From: an uncultured Bacteroidales bacterium
GTDB lineage: Bacteria > Bacteroidota > Bacteroidia > Bacteroidales > Paludibacteraceae
DNA length: 64,000 nt
Assembly (NCBI GenBank): GCA_934728255.1
Contig: CAKVEC010000009.1
Location: 1 to 64,000 of the forward strand
Reading direction: 5' to 3'
Positions 17,596 through 27,313 of the stretch are shown one piece after another; within the stretch, counting starts at the first letter, position 1, and every line of letters starts with the position of its first letter. The notes under the pieces are model-generated. The model worked only from the letters and a program-made list of their open reading frames with translations. It did no database searches and was not told the origin of the DNA. Position numbers and translations under genes: made by a program.

Positions 17596-18816
17596 ATGAC
17601 AACCATCATCCTCAAACCACACAAGGACGAGTCCGCCCGCCGTTTTCATCCTTGGATCTTCTCGGGCGCGATTGCCAAAATACAACTGGACAAAGACTAT
17701 CCCTTCCCCGCTCCGCAGGAGGGCGAAACAGTCGTAATACAGAGCCATAACGGCGATACGCTCGGTGTGGGACACTATCAAATCGGTTCTATCGCCGTAC
17801 GCATCTTGGAGTTCGGCGTCAGCACGCTGCCGCCGCATTTCTGGCACGACCGTATTGCTTCCGCCTACCGTATGCGCGAATCGATAGGGCTTGTCCGCCC
17901 CGACAACAATACCTACCGCCTTATCCACGGTGAGGGCGATTTTCTGCCGGGACTGATAGTGGACGTCTATGCCGATACGGCAGTCGTACAGGCTCACTCG
18001 GCGGGTATGCACCTCCACCGCCGTGAGATAGCCGAAGCCATCGTTGCTGTAGTGCCTGCTGTGCAAAACGTCTATTACAAGTCCGACGACACACTGCCTT
18101 TCAAGGCGCAACTCACGGGCGACAAAGTGGGCTATCTCATCAATGCACAATGCACAATGCATAATGCGCAATGCGAGGAGTTCTGGAGCAAAGAGAATGG
18201 TTTGGAGTTTCGTATCGACTGGCTGCGTGGGCAGAAGACCGGTTTCTTTGTCGATCAGCGGGAAAACCGTGCCCTGCTGGAGCGTTATGCCCGTGGCAAA
18301 GATGTGCTGAATATGTTCTGCTATACGGGCGGTTTCTCGGTCTATGCCCTGCGGGGCGGAGCACATCTCGTCCACTCGGTTGACGTATCGGAGAAAGCCG
18401 TTGACCTTGTGCGCAAGAACGTGGCACGCAATTTCCCCGATTGCACCAACCATACAGCATACGCCGTAGAGGCGTTCGAGTACCTTGCGGACATCAAAGA
18501 CAAATACGACCTTATCATCCTCGACCCGCCTGCTTTCGCCAAGCACCGTGATGCGGTCAAGAATGCCCTGCGCGGCTATCAGCGTCTCAATGCCAAAGCC
18601 ATTGAGCAGATACGTCCGGGCGGTATCTTGTTTACGTTCTCCTGCTCGCAGGCGGTCGATAAAGAGATGTTCCGCTTGGCGGTCTTCAGTGCTGCTGCCC
18701 AAGTGGGACGCAAAGTGCGTATCCTCCACCAGTTGCACCAGCCCCAGGATCACCCCATCAATATCTATCACCCCGAAGGCGAATACCTCAAAGGACTGGT
18801 CTTGCAAGTGGAATAA
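17596..18816 (+). CDS. Class I SAM rRNA large-subunit methyltransferase (RlmI-like)
   Basis: 406 residues. N-terminal PUA-like domain (LKPHKDESARRFHPWIFSGAI), then a Rossmann methyltransferase domain with VLNMFCYTGGFSVYAL and the catalytic LDPPAFAK motif and Cys near FSCSQAV; the family makes 5-methylcytidine on 23S rRNA (C1962 in E. coli). Residues about 183-194 (NAQCTMHNAQC) come from the 7-base repeat at 18142-18175, in the linker before the methyltransferase domain; reading frame is kept. Cotranscribed with the nucleosidase-like gene. Confidence 0.9.
   Translation: MTTIILKPHKDESARRFHPWIFSGAIAKIQLDKDYPFPAPQEGETVVIQSHNGDTLGVGHYQIGSIAVRILEFGVSTLPPHFWHDRIASAYRMRESIGLVRPDNNTYRLIHGEGDFLPGLIVDVYADTAVVQAHSAGMHLHRREIAEAIVAVVPAVQNVYYKSDDTLPFKAQLTGDKVGYLINAQCTMHNAQCEEFWSKENGLEFRIDWLRGQKTGFFVDQRENRALLERYARGKDVLNMFCYTGGFSVYALRGGAHLVHSVDVSEKAVDLVRKNVARNFPDCTNHTAYAVEAFEYLADIKDKYDLIILDPPAFAKHRDAVKNALRGYQRLNAKAIEQIRPGGILFTFSCSQAVDKEMFRLAVFSAAAQVGRKVRILHQLHQPQDHPINIYHPEGEYLKGLVLQVE
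18142..18175. repeat. 7-base repeat inside the RlmI-like gene
   Basis: AATGCAC, AATGCAC, AATGCAT, AATGCGC, AATGC. In frame with the gene; encodes the NAQCTMH-type pattern. Confidence 0.93.
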
Positions 18817-18830
18817 GGAGACCTGCCCCG

Positions 18831-18889
18831 ACCTCCCCAACTCAGACCTCCCCAACTCAGACCTCCCCAACCCCTCCAAGGGAGGGGCT
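18831..18889. repeat. GACCTCCCCAAC repeat with GC-rich hairpin
   Basis: Three copies of a unit starting GACCTCCCCAAC; the last (18860-18889) continues CCCTCC-AAG-GGAGGGGCT, a hairpin. The last unit is almost identical to 51902-51931 inside prfC. Confidence 0.88.
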
Positions 18890-18963
18890 ATAAACATATC
18901 AACTCTTTTAACTTATTCAACCACGCATCAACTAATCAACTTATAAACCTGTAAACAAGAACC

Positions 18964-19788
18964 ATGACCGACTTTGTAGTATGCTTTGATACCGAGACCA
19001 CGGGGCTGGACGTCCAGCGAGACTCTATCATCCAACTCTCGCTGGTCAAATTCGATTCCCGCACGTTCGAAGAGACAGAGGCACTCGACTGGTATATTCT
19101 CCCCTCGTGCCCGTACCGTATTGATCCTGCGGCTGAGGCGGTACATCATATCACGCAAGCCAAGTTGGAACAGGAGGGCGTGAGCCTGAAGAGTATCTAT
19201 CCGCAACTGATGACGTTCACCGGCGGTTGCGACATCCTTTCCTACAACGGCAACGGTTTCGATGCCCGTATCCTCTACTACAATCTCCAGCGCGAGGGGT
19301 TGTCGTTTGATTTTGACAAACATATCTTCTACGATGCCTACATCATTGAGGCGGCACGCACCTCACGCAAACTGAGCGATGTCTATCGCCGCTACTACGG
19401 GCATGATTTCGAGGACGCACATAACTCGCTTGCCGATGTGCGTGCCACGATAGCGGTCTTCAAAGCACAGAACGAGACCCGCACTTCCGACGAGGAGATA
19501 CACCGCCCCGAGTTCGATTTTGTCTCTGTGGATGGCTTCCTCGCTCTCAAAGACGGTGATTTTGTCTTCGCACAAGGTAAATACCGTGGCAAAACCATTG
19601 CGGAAGTAGCCCGTACAGACGCTTCCTACCTCGACTGGGTCTGCAAGAACTGCGCCGCCCCCACCCGCCAATATATCGAAGACCGGCGGTGTCCCAAACG
19701 GCACCACTCCCCAGAGTATAAGCCGAAACCCTCCCCGAAACCCAAGCAGGTTCCTCCGGCAACGCCTACCCAGATGTCTCTTTTCTGA
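18964..19788 (+). CDS. DnaQ-like 3'-5' exonuclease
   Basis: 274 residues. DEDDh exonuclease: Exo I at FDTETTG (D9, E11), Exo II around SYNGNGFDARIL, Exo III at HNSLADVRAT. The C-terminal region FVFAQGKYRGKTIAEVARTD resembles the small extra domain found behind exonuclease X-type proteins. Expected to degrade or proofread 3' ends of DNA or RNA, exact role unknown. Pro/Lys-rich tail. Ends at a strong bidirectional terminator. Confidence 0.88.
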   Translation: MTDFVVCFDTETTGLDVQRDSIIQLSLVKFDSRTFEETEALDWYILPSCPYRIDPAAEAVHHITQAKLEQEGVSLKSIYPQLMTFTGGCDILSYNGNGFDARILYYNLQREGLSFDFDKHIFYDAYIIEAARTSRKLSDVYRRYYGHDFEDAHNSLADVRATIAVFKAQNETRTSDEEIHRPEFDFVSVDGFLALKDGDFVFAQGKYRGKTIAEVARTDASYLDWVCKNCAAPTRQYIEDRRCPKRHHSPEYKPKPSPKPKQVPPATPTQMSLF

Positions 19789-19807
19789 CATCAACGGATT
19801 ACAACTA

Positions 19808-19846
19808 AAAACTCCCCGCCTGACCAATCGTCAGGCGGGGAGTTTT
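19808..19846. terminator. Bidirectional terminator, exonuclease / frdB
   Basis: Perfect 17-base stem (19808-19824 with 19830-19846), 5-base loop, A4/T4 ends. Between convergent genes. Confidence 0.92.
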
Positions 19847-19866
19847 AGTATTTGGCTATCACTTGG

Positions 19867-20622
19867 TTAGTCAGAGAACTTTGCGCAGATAAACTCGCGG
19901 TTGAGGCGGGCGATGTTTGCCAGCGAAACCGATTTCGGGCATTCGGCAGCGCAGGCACCCGTGTTGGTGCAGTTGCCGAAACCGAGTTCGTCCATCTTGG
20001 CAAGCATGTTCTTCGCACGCTGCTTTGCCTCGATCTTGCCTTGCGGCAGGAGTGCCAACTGACTCACCTTGGCTGCCACGAAGAGCATAGCCGAACCGTT
20101 CTTGCAGGCAGCGGCGCATGCACCGCAACCGATACACGAAGCAGCGTCCATAGCCTCGTCAGCCACAGCCTTGGGGATAGCGATAGCATTCGCATCAGGC
20201 ACACCGCCCGTGTTCACACTTACGAAACCGCCGGCTTGCATAATCTTGTCATACGCTTGACGATCCACCATCAAGTCCTTGATTACAGGGAATGCACGGC
20301 TGCGCCACGGCTCCACGGTGATGGTCTCACCGTCGTGGAACTTGCGCATGTGCAACTGGCAGGTGGTGATGGCGGAGTCGGGTCCGTGCGGGTGTCCGTT
20401 CACATACATCGAGCACATACCGCAGATACCCTCGCGGCAGTCGTGGTCGAAGGCGATGGGGTCTTTGTGCTCGCTGATGAGTTGCTCGTTCAAAATATCA
20501 ATCATCTCCAAGAACGAAGCACCTTGGAAAACGTGCTTGAGGTCATACGTCTCAAAATGACCTTGAGCCTTTGGACCTGCTTGTCTCCAGACTCTTACCT
20601 TAATATCTATGTACTGATCCAT
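19867..20622 (-). CDS. frdB: Fumarate reductase/succinate dehydrogenase iron-sulfur subunit
   Basis: 251 residues. Electron-transfer subunit between cytochrome b and the flavoprotein. An N-terminal 2Fe-2S domain with DHDCREGICGMCSM is followed by a C-terminal ferredoxin-like part with CIGCGACAAAC and CTNTGACAAECP cluster ligands. In gut Bacteroidales this complex mainly reduces fumarate to succinate in anaerobic energy metabolism. Third gene of the C-A-B operon, 6 bases after frdA. Confidence 0.95.
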   Translation of the reverse strand: MDQYIDIKVRVWRQAGPKAQGHFETYDLKHVFQGASFLEMIDILNEQLISEHKDPIAFDHDCREGICGMCSMYVNGHPHGPDSAITTCQLHMRKFHDGETITVEPWRSRAFPVIKDLMVDRQAYDKIMQAGGFVSVNTGGVPDANAIAIPKAVADEAMDAASCIGCGACAAACKNGSAMLFVAAKVSQLALLPQGKIEAKQRAKNMLAKMDELGFGNCTNTGACAAECPKSVSLANIARLNREFICAKFSD

Positions 20623-20628
20623 TGTTGC

Positions 20629-22614
<1,986 letters not shown>

Positions 22615-22642
22615 ATCTAATGTCTTAATTTACAAGTGAAAC

Positions 22643-23341
22643 TTATGCGCAGAGCATACCGATACCGACGCCGAGGTAGTAGAACACCACGATGGCGAAA
22701 GGCAGAATGACGAGTGTTGCCACTACGGTACCGATGACGCGGATACGCTTCATCCATTTGAGGTTGTTCCAACCGAGTGTGTGCAGAGCCGACCAAACAC
22801 CATGGTTGAGATGGAACCACAATGCAACAAGCCAGATGATGTACAGCGCACAATAGATTTGTCCCCAAACAGGTGTGGTGAACAACGCTTTTACGTATGC
22901 GGCACCGTTCTGCGGGTCGAAAGCCCCTGCGGTAGCGCCGCCTGTCAGTTCCGCCAACTGCATACGGAACCAGAAATTGTACAGGTGGAGAATCAGGAAA
23001 CCGAGAACGCACAAGCCCAGTACGAGCATATTCTCCGACTCCCAGTCCACGCCCTCTTTTTTTGCCGAGACGGCATAGCGGTCGTTGCCGCGTGCGTGAC
23101 GGTTCTGAATGGTAAGGCAGATAGCATACACAAAGTGGATCAGAATGAGCAGTGCCAGCCCGAGTGTACCCACAATCGCATACCAATTGGCTCCCAATAC
23201 GGAGCAGATCCAGTTGTACGCTTCCTCCGAGAAGACCAGTGCCACATTCATGCAGCCGTGGAAGAGGAGAAAGAGAACCAGAGCAAGGCCGGTAATGCTC
23301 ATAACGAACTTACGGCCGATAGAGGAATCTTTTAACCACAT
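22643..23341 (-). CDS. frdC: Fumarate reductase/succinate dehydrogenase cytochrome b subunit
   Basis: 232 residues, five predicted membrane helices, with conserved His residues (e.g. LLFHGCMN, HFVYAI, LHLYNFWFRM, WFHLNHGVWSA) that ligate two hemes b. It anchors FrdAB and exchanges electrons with menaquinone. Single fused anchor, as in B-type enzymes. First gene of the operon. Confidence 0.94.
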   Translation of the reverse strand: MWLKDSSIGRKFVMSITGLALVLFLLFHGCMNVALVFSEEAYNWICSVLGANWYAIVGTLGLALLILIHFVYAICLTIQNRHARGNDRYAVSAKKEGVDWESENMLVLGLCVLGFLILHLYNFWFRMQLAELTGGATAGAFDPQNGAAYVKALFTTPVWGQIYCALYIIWLVALWFHLNHGVWSALHTLGWNNLKWMKRIRVIGTVVATLVILPFAIVVFYYLGVGIGMLCA

Positions 23342-23406
23342 AGTTTTTTGATGATTTATTTATTGTTTTATAGTTTATTCGGATAGTGTATGCACAATAC
23401 AGCGTG

Positions 23407-23437
23407 CAAAGTTACAAGTTTTTTCTGATATACGCAA
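23407..23437 (-). promoter_or_regulatory. Promoter of frdCAB
   Basis: Minus strand: TTG (23437-23435), 20-base spacer, TAACTTTG (23414-23407). Leader about 60 bases. Confidence 0.75.
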
Positions 23438-23479
23438 CAGTAAACACTAACTCGCTATAATACAAGCAAAAACCGCCTA

Positions 23480-23522
23480 ATCACATACGAATCACATACA
23501 AATGACATACAAATGACATAGA
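23480..23522. repeat. 11-base tandem repeat
   Basis: AATCACATACG, AATCACATACA, AATGACATACA, AATGACATAG: four near-identical 11-base units. Confidence 0.85.
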
Positions 23523-23608
23523 CCTGAAAGCATAAGGATAAGACAACATAATAACGGATTCTGACAATTTGCAGTTGTGGTATCTGATACCATTATCCGT
23601 TGCCTTGC

Positions 23609-23640
23609 TTCTATCTTTCTATCATTCTATGTTTCTATAT
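23609..23640. repeat. 8-base TTCTATC repeat
   Basis: TTCTATCT, TTCTATCA, TTCTATGT, TTCTATAT: four consecutive 8-base units directly upstream of the PagL-like gene promoter. Confidence 0.85.
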
Positions 23641-23644
23641 TCAG

Positions 23645-23675
23645 TTGTGTATCTCGCAAAAAAGCAGTACCTTTG
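23645..23675 (+). promoter_or_regulatory. Promoter abutting the PagL-like start codon
   Basis: TTG 23645-23647, 20-base spacer, TACCTTTG 23668-23675; ATG at 23684, only 8 bases after the box. Confidence 0.75.
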
Positions 23676-23683
23676 TCCTCGGT

Positions 23684-24907
23684 ATGAAACGGCATAGCGT
23701 GATATGGGCTTGTTTGCTTTGGTGTCTCCCGCTTTTTGCGTTGGATACCGACTACCGTTTGTCTTTCCGTGCGGGGGCGATTATGCCCGACGGTAAAGTG
23801 GACGATATGCTCGGCAGGAAAGGGCAGTGGGCCGGTCCGTCTATGGGCGGCGAGTTCGCTGTGGCTTTCCGCCCCGATTGGCGTGCCTTGCACGATTGGA
23901 ACGATGCTTCGCTCGGCGTGGCACTCGGCTACTGGTATCTCGGCGACAAGACGCTCCTCGGCAGTGCTGTTACACCTTATGTTTTTATGGATGTTCCGCT
24001 GGTGAGTCTCCCGCGTTTCGTCCTCGGTCTCCGTCCGGGTATCGGTGCGGCATTCGTTACCAAGACCTATCGCAATACCATTCCCGAGGGACATCTGTAC
24101 CAAGACCTAACCAATGCCAACAAGAGCATCGGTAGCGTCTTCAATTTCTATTTCCCCGAGGCATTTTATATGGAGTTTCCTGTCTGCCATGGGTGGAGTA
24201 TCCCTGTTTCAGCGGGGTGGTACCATATCAGCAACGGCAGTATGGTGCAGCCCAACTCGGGCTACAACATCTTTGGCGGCGATATAGGCGTGCGCTATAC
24301 GCCGCAAAGCACTGTTTCACCGGTCTCGACAAGCAAGACCGAACTTAAAAAGCGCTGGGAGGTGGAGTTGGCTTTTGCTGCGGGCGGCAGGCAGGTCTAT
24401 TACCGCGACCGGCAGACTTTCTTCGCCTGCGAGATGCAACTGGCGGCTTACTGGCGGGCGCACCGGATTTTCCGGTTGGGCGGGGGAGTGGACGTCTTCT
24501 ACGACGGGGCGTATATCCGCCGTGATACCTATTTCAATAAGACCAATCTCGCTGCGGCGCGTACCGATGGCGCCGATTGTTGGCGGTTAGGCATCAGTTT
24601 GCAGCCCGAGTTTGTTATCGGGCAGTTTACGGCAGGTTTCCATTTCGGTGTTTATCTGCTCGATCCTGTCAAGAACCTTGAGCCCGCTGACGAAGCCCGT
24701 CAGGCGGCAAGCGGACGGCTCGATAAAGGTATTTTCTACAAATATGACCTGCTCCGTGCAGGTTCGGCGGGCTACCCCGATGGCTGGATCTATACGCAGA
24801 TAGCCCTGCGCTATCGCCTCCCGTGGCATCTGTTCGTACAGGGCACTATGAAAGCCCATCTGACCAAAGTAGAGTTCGTCTCTTTGGGTATAGGTGTCTG
24901 GCTGTAA
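23684..24907 (+). CDS. PagL-like lipid A 3-O-deacylase / acyloxyacyl hydrolase
   Basis: 407 residues. N-terminal signal peptide (VIWACLLWCLPLFA) and an outer-membrane beta-barrel character. The motif YHISNGS places H181 and S183 in the H-x-S arrangement of PagL lipases, which remove the 3-O acyl chain of lipid A. The C-terminal half repeats a barrel-like pattern, as in the larger Bacteroidota versions. The frame is open from 23600, but the promoter at 23645-23675 fixes the start at 23684. Activity itself is inferred. Confidence 0.8.
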   Translation: MKRHSVIWACLLWCLPLFALDTDYRLSFRAGAIMPDGKVDDMLGRKGQWAGPSMGGEFAVAFRPDWRALHDWNDASLGVALGYWYLGDKTLLGSAVTPYVFMDVPLVSLPRFVLGLRPGIGAAFVTKTYRNTIPEGHLYQDLTNANKSIGSVFNFYFPEAFYMEFPVCHGWSIPVSAGWYHISNGSMVQPNSGYNIFGGDIGVRYTPQSTVSPVSTSKTELKKRWEVELAFAAGGRQVYYRDRQTFFACEMQLAAYWRAHRIFRLGGGVDVFYDGAYIRRDTYFNKTNLAAARTDGADCWRLGISLQPEFVIGQFTAGFHFGVYLLDPVKNLEPADEARQAASGRLDKGIFYKYDLLRAGSAGYPDGWIYTQIALRYRLPWHLFVQGTMKAHLTKVEFVSLGIGVWL

Positions 24908-24998
24908 ATTCGATATGTTTTTCTTTTGTTTCCTTAATTTCTTTCGCACTGCGTAGCACTGTTTTTTTCGTATTTCTTTTGGAAAAATTAACTGCCAT

Positions 24999-25029
24999 TT
25001 GTGCGTTTGAAATAATTATTGTAATTTTG
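24999..25029 (+). promoter_or_regulatory. Consensus promoter upstream of putative RNA
   Basis: TTTG 24998-25001, 20-base spacer, TAATTTTG 25022-25029. One of the best matches in the window; transcription should begin near 25034. Confidence 0.78.
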
Positions 25030-25033
25030 CGGT

Positions 25034-25420
25034 GTGAAGTTGGGGAGGGCTTTGCGGGTGGGCTGAGGTCGTTGGAACAACGATAGCCGCACGCCCGTTT
25101 GCCGAACACCTTGCTTTGCAGACATAATAAAAGGCGTTTATATGCGCTTGTTTTGGCACTTAGAAATCCGGAAAATTTCGCGACCCAAAGCAAGAGGCAG
25201 TAGATGCCCCGTGGTATGTAATGAGTGCCCGCGCCTTTTGGTGCGGCGGTTCTGCATATCGGGCGTGGGCGTATATTGTTTGTTCTTGTTGCAAGGGTCT
25301 TTCCGGAACCTCTAAGTGGAGAATAAGCAAAAGATAAGGCTCCACGCTTTCTTTGTGTCTGTACCAAATCTGTTTTATTGTTAATCGGGCAACACAGGAG
25401 CCGTCTGCCTACAAAACACA
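25034..25420 (+). ncRNA. Putative structured RNA, family not recognised
   Basis: Starts at a consensus promoter and has no good ORF. Stems visible: TCGTTG-GAA-CAACGA (25069-25083) inside a longer GC-rich stem (about 25055-25098); CTTGCTTTG with CAAAGCAAG (25110-25118, 25186-25194) closing an 86-base domain; CGCGCC-TTTT-GGTGCG (25230-25245); GTGGAG with CTCCAC (25316-25345). I looked for tmRNA, RNase P (AGGAAAGTCC) and SRP signatures and found none. The 3' end is not defined; it could equally be the long leader of the small gene at 25428. Confidence 0.5.
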
Positions 25421-25427
25421 AACCATT

Positions 25428-25544
25428 ATGACTTTGACAGCGATTGGAGCGATCCTAGGTGCTATTGGTACAGCGTTAGCAGCAGTAGGAGAATCGCAAC
25501 AAAAAAATTCCTCAAAGGGAAACAATGGAGACAATAACAAATGA
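25428..25544 (+). CDS. Small hydrophobic peptide, glycine-zipper-like
   Basis: 38 residues. The N-terminal half MTLTAIGAILGAIGTALAAVG is one hydrophobic, Gly/Ala-rich segment with GxxxG spacing that could form a membrane helix; the tail (KNSSKGNNGDNNK) is polar. No family recognised. A toxin, bacteriocin-like or membrane-regulatory peptide are all possible and none is shown. The only nearby promoter is the one at 24999-25029, some 390 bases upstream. Confidence 0.5.
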   Translation: MTLTAIGAILGAIGTALAAVGESQQKNSSKGNNGDNNK

Positions 25545-25618
25545 TTTTTTATTGTCTGTCGTAATTTGGCATTCTGACGCTGTATCTTTGCAGCATTAGA
25601 ATGAGTTTCAAACAATCA

Positions 25619-25662
25619 ATTATTTTCGTGGAGGGCTTGCGGAGGCTTTCCACGAAAATAAT
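25619..25662 (+). promoter_or_regulatory. Leader hairpin before Asp-box protein
   Basis: Perfect 14-base stem ATTATTTTCGTGGA with TCCACGAAAATAAT (25619-25632, 25649-25662), loop 16 bases. It lies between a TATCTTTG box (25583-25590, no good -33 partner) and the start codon at 25684. No T run follows immediately, so it looks like a leader structure rather than a terminator. Confidence 0.6.
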
Positions 25663-25683
25663 GAAAAACAATTTTTATAAGTT

Positions 25684-26031
25684 ATGCCACAAATGATTAA
25701 CACCAGCAAGGAGTTGATACGTATCAACCCTGCCAAGAATACCATCGAGTATTCTACTACCCAAGGTCGCAGTTGGGTAACCCGCTATACGGGTTCGTCG
25801 TGCGGCACATTCCGTGATTTGTTGCCCTATGGTGCAGAGATTATCGCTGCTACCGACAAGGGTATTTACTACTCCTACAACGATGGGCGCGGTTGGGTAA
25901 GCCGCTATATCGGTTCGAGTTGCGGAGATTTCCTGAGTCTTATGGACGGCGGACGCGAACTCCTCGCCCAAACTTCTCGCGGTCTCTACTATTCCACCAA
26001 CTCTGGTCGCAGTTGGGTGCGCAGGAACTAA
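25684..26031 (+). CDS. Small Asp-box (BNR-like) repeat protein
   Basis: 115 residues. Three repeats each end in an Asp-box-like motif: YSTTQGRSWV, YSYNDGRGWV, YSTNSGRSWV (pattern S-x-x-x-G-x-x-W). Between them lie GTFRDLLPYGAEIIAAT and GDFLSLMDGGRELLAQT, repeated beta-blade-like segments. Asp boxes normally sit in beta-propellers of sialidases and other proteins, which need 5-8 blades; three are too few, so it would need to oligomerise. No signal peptide. Unknown function; part of an islet of small unknown genes. Confidence 0.75.
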   Translation: MPQMINTSKELIRINPAKNTIEYSTTQGRSWVTRYTGSSCGTFRDLLPYGAEIIAATDKGIYYSYNDGRGWVSRYIGSSCGDFLSLMDGGRELLAQTSRGLYYSTNSGRSWVRRN

Positions 26032-26080
26032 AATGGATTGCCGATGCCAAAGAGTAGGCAAACTAAAAAATAACAACAAT

Positions 26081-26245
26081 ATGAGTACAGAATTAAGACC
26101 TAGTAACGGCGGATTATTGCAGAAAGGTATGGATATACTAAAAGATCCGCAAACTTCTACAATGGCAAAAGTGGGAGCGGTCGGAATTGTTGCAATAGGG
26201 GCTATTGCCTTTGTTACAAAAACCACTATAGACGCAATGAAATAA
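26081..26245 (+). CDS. Small single-pass membrane protein
   Basis: 54 residues, start ATG at 26081 after an AT-rich leader (AACAACAAT). Residues about 30-47 (KVGAVGIVAIGAIAFVTK) form one Gly/Ala-rich membrane helix, resembling the helix of the 38-residue peptide at 25428. No family recognised. Confidence 0.55.
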   Translation: MSTELRPSNGGLLQKGMDILKDPQTSTMAKVGAVGIVAIGAIAFVTKTTIDAMK

Positions 26246-26304
26246 CACACACAATGCTGTGAAATTAAGTAATTATGTGTTAACCTATTAAATTACAAAT
26301 TATT

Positions 26305-26896
26305 ATGATTAAACTTGAAACAGCCAAAGAGATTGTAAAATCTTATATGGGGCAATTGGTGTGAACTTGACACCTATTTAGACGCTAACACCGGTGTGAG
26401 TCCGTTCTATTTTGAAGATGATTCGCAGATAGATGATTTTATTTTCTATCTTCATAATTATTATTCTATAGAAATCTCAAAAGAGGAATTACAAGGTGAA
26501 GATCAGTCTATTGTATATTTGTTTGATTTGATACGCCAAAGATGTAATAAGGATGACTTGACGATATTGCGTGCAGTGATCGGTTCGTATTATATAAAAG
26601 CACATACTATAGCACTCCAAGAGCAAAATAGAAAGAAGTTAATCTTACAATTATTGACCTCATTAATAGAACATATTACATCCGTGCAAAGCCAATTGCT
26701 TCATATGCAAGACGAGAAAGAAATATCTTTGCCTGCTTTGCGCGATTGTGTGAATGATTGGTTGATAGGTCTAAATCAAATTCAACGGTGTGTTGTGCCG
26801 GATGTTCCGGATACTAATGATGATGAGGATGAAACATCGTCTGCGGATGAAGATGCCGACGCAGAATCAAGTGAGAATGCCGAAACGGAAAGTTAA
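26305..26896 (+). pseudogene. Frameshifted gene, acidic C-terminus, unknown
   Basis: An ATG at 26305 reads MIKLETAKEIVKSYMGQLV and stops at 26364. Shifting frame by one base within ATGGGGC (G4 at 26349-26352) joins it to a long frame that continues GNWCELDTYLDANTGVSPFYF to 26896, giving a smooth protein of about 196 residues. The downstream frame alone has only a GTG start at 26396. The C-terminus is very acidic (DTNDDEDETSSADEDADAESSENAETES). Base composition is more AT-rich than the neighbours. A real mutation, an assembly error in the G run and programmed shifting are all possible. Not recognised. Confidence 0.6.
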
Positions 26897-26948
26897 GAGT
26901 CCGAAAATGTAGAATAATAGGCGGATATTGCCAATTTTGTGATATTTT

Positions 26949-26999
26949 TGCACCCGATGAGTAGAGCATAAGAAAATGCACTCAACGGGTGCATTTTTT
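26949..26999 (+). terminator. Terminator of the small-gene islet
   Basis: TGCACCCG pairs with CGGGTGCA (26949-26956, 26986-26993); an inner GAG..GCAT/ATGC..CTC stem extends it; T6 follows. Confidence 0.8.
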
Positions 27000-27221
27000 G
27001 TTTTTATGTCTTGTTGTATGGGCAACAAATAACAAGCATAGTTACTCCTGATATATATACAGAGAATACAGGTACAACAGTGGTGTACGAGAAAGGAGTG
27101 GTAGGGTAGTGGTAGGGCGATATATGCGAGAGCGGAGGCTAAATGATTCATAGGGTGGGTGTTTGGGGCTTTGCTTTGGGGTGCAATTTCTTGGGGTTGA
27201 ATTGGCAAAAAAGGTGCTCTA

Positions 27222-27252
27222 TTGCACATATCAGAAAAAAGCAGTAACTTTG
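27222..27252 (+). promoter_or_regulatory. Promoter of dapB operon
   Basis: TTG 27222-27224, 20-base spacer, TAACTTTG 27245-27252. A hairpin GTGTCCC/GGGACAC (27265-27284) lies in the leader. Confidence 0.75.
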
Positions 27253-27313
27253 CACGGATTTGGAGTGTCCCGATTGAGGGACACGCAAAGTATAAATCAG
27301 CACCGGAAAGATA

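Larger units (their letters stand above)
23342..23683. other. Divergent intergenic region frd / PagL-like
   Basis: Holds the frd promoter (23407-23437, minus), an 11-base tandem repeat (23480-23522), an 8-base repeat (23609-23640) and the promoter of the PagL-like gene (23645-23675). No gene seen. Confidence 0.75.
24908..25427 (+). other. Long gap holding promoter and putative structured RNA
   Basis: No convincing protein gene. A consensus promoter at 24999-25029 is followed by about 390 bases of GC-rich sequence with several strong hairpins, ending at the 38-codon small gene at 25428. Confidence 0.6.
26897..27313 (+). other. Gap with terminator and dapB leader
   Basis: Holds the terminator of the small-gene islet (26949-26999), about 220 bases without recognised signals, then the dapB promoter (27222-27252) and a leader hairpin (27265-27284). 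No gene seen. Confidence 0.7.

Noticed and set aside
24846..25421. 191-codon minus-strand frame across the putative RNA
   Set aside because: It would be antisense to a GC-rich structured stretch and to the end of the PagL-like gene; composition is not protein-like.
26340..26364. Programmed frameshifting in the islet gene
   Set aside because: The G4 run is short, no clear downstream structure was seen, and the upstream peptide is only 19 residues; mutation or assembly error is simpler.
26943..26950. TATTTTTG as a promoter box
   Set aside because: It fits TAnnTTTG but no TTG lies 20 bases upstream, and it overlaps a terminator stem.
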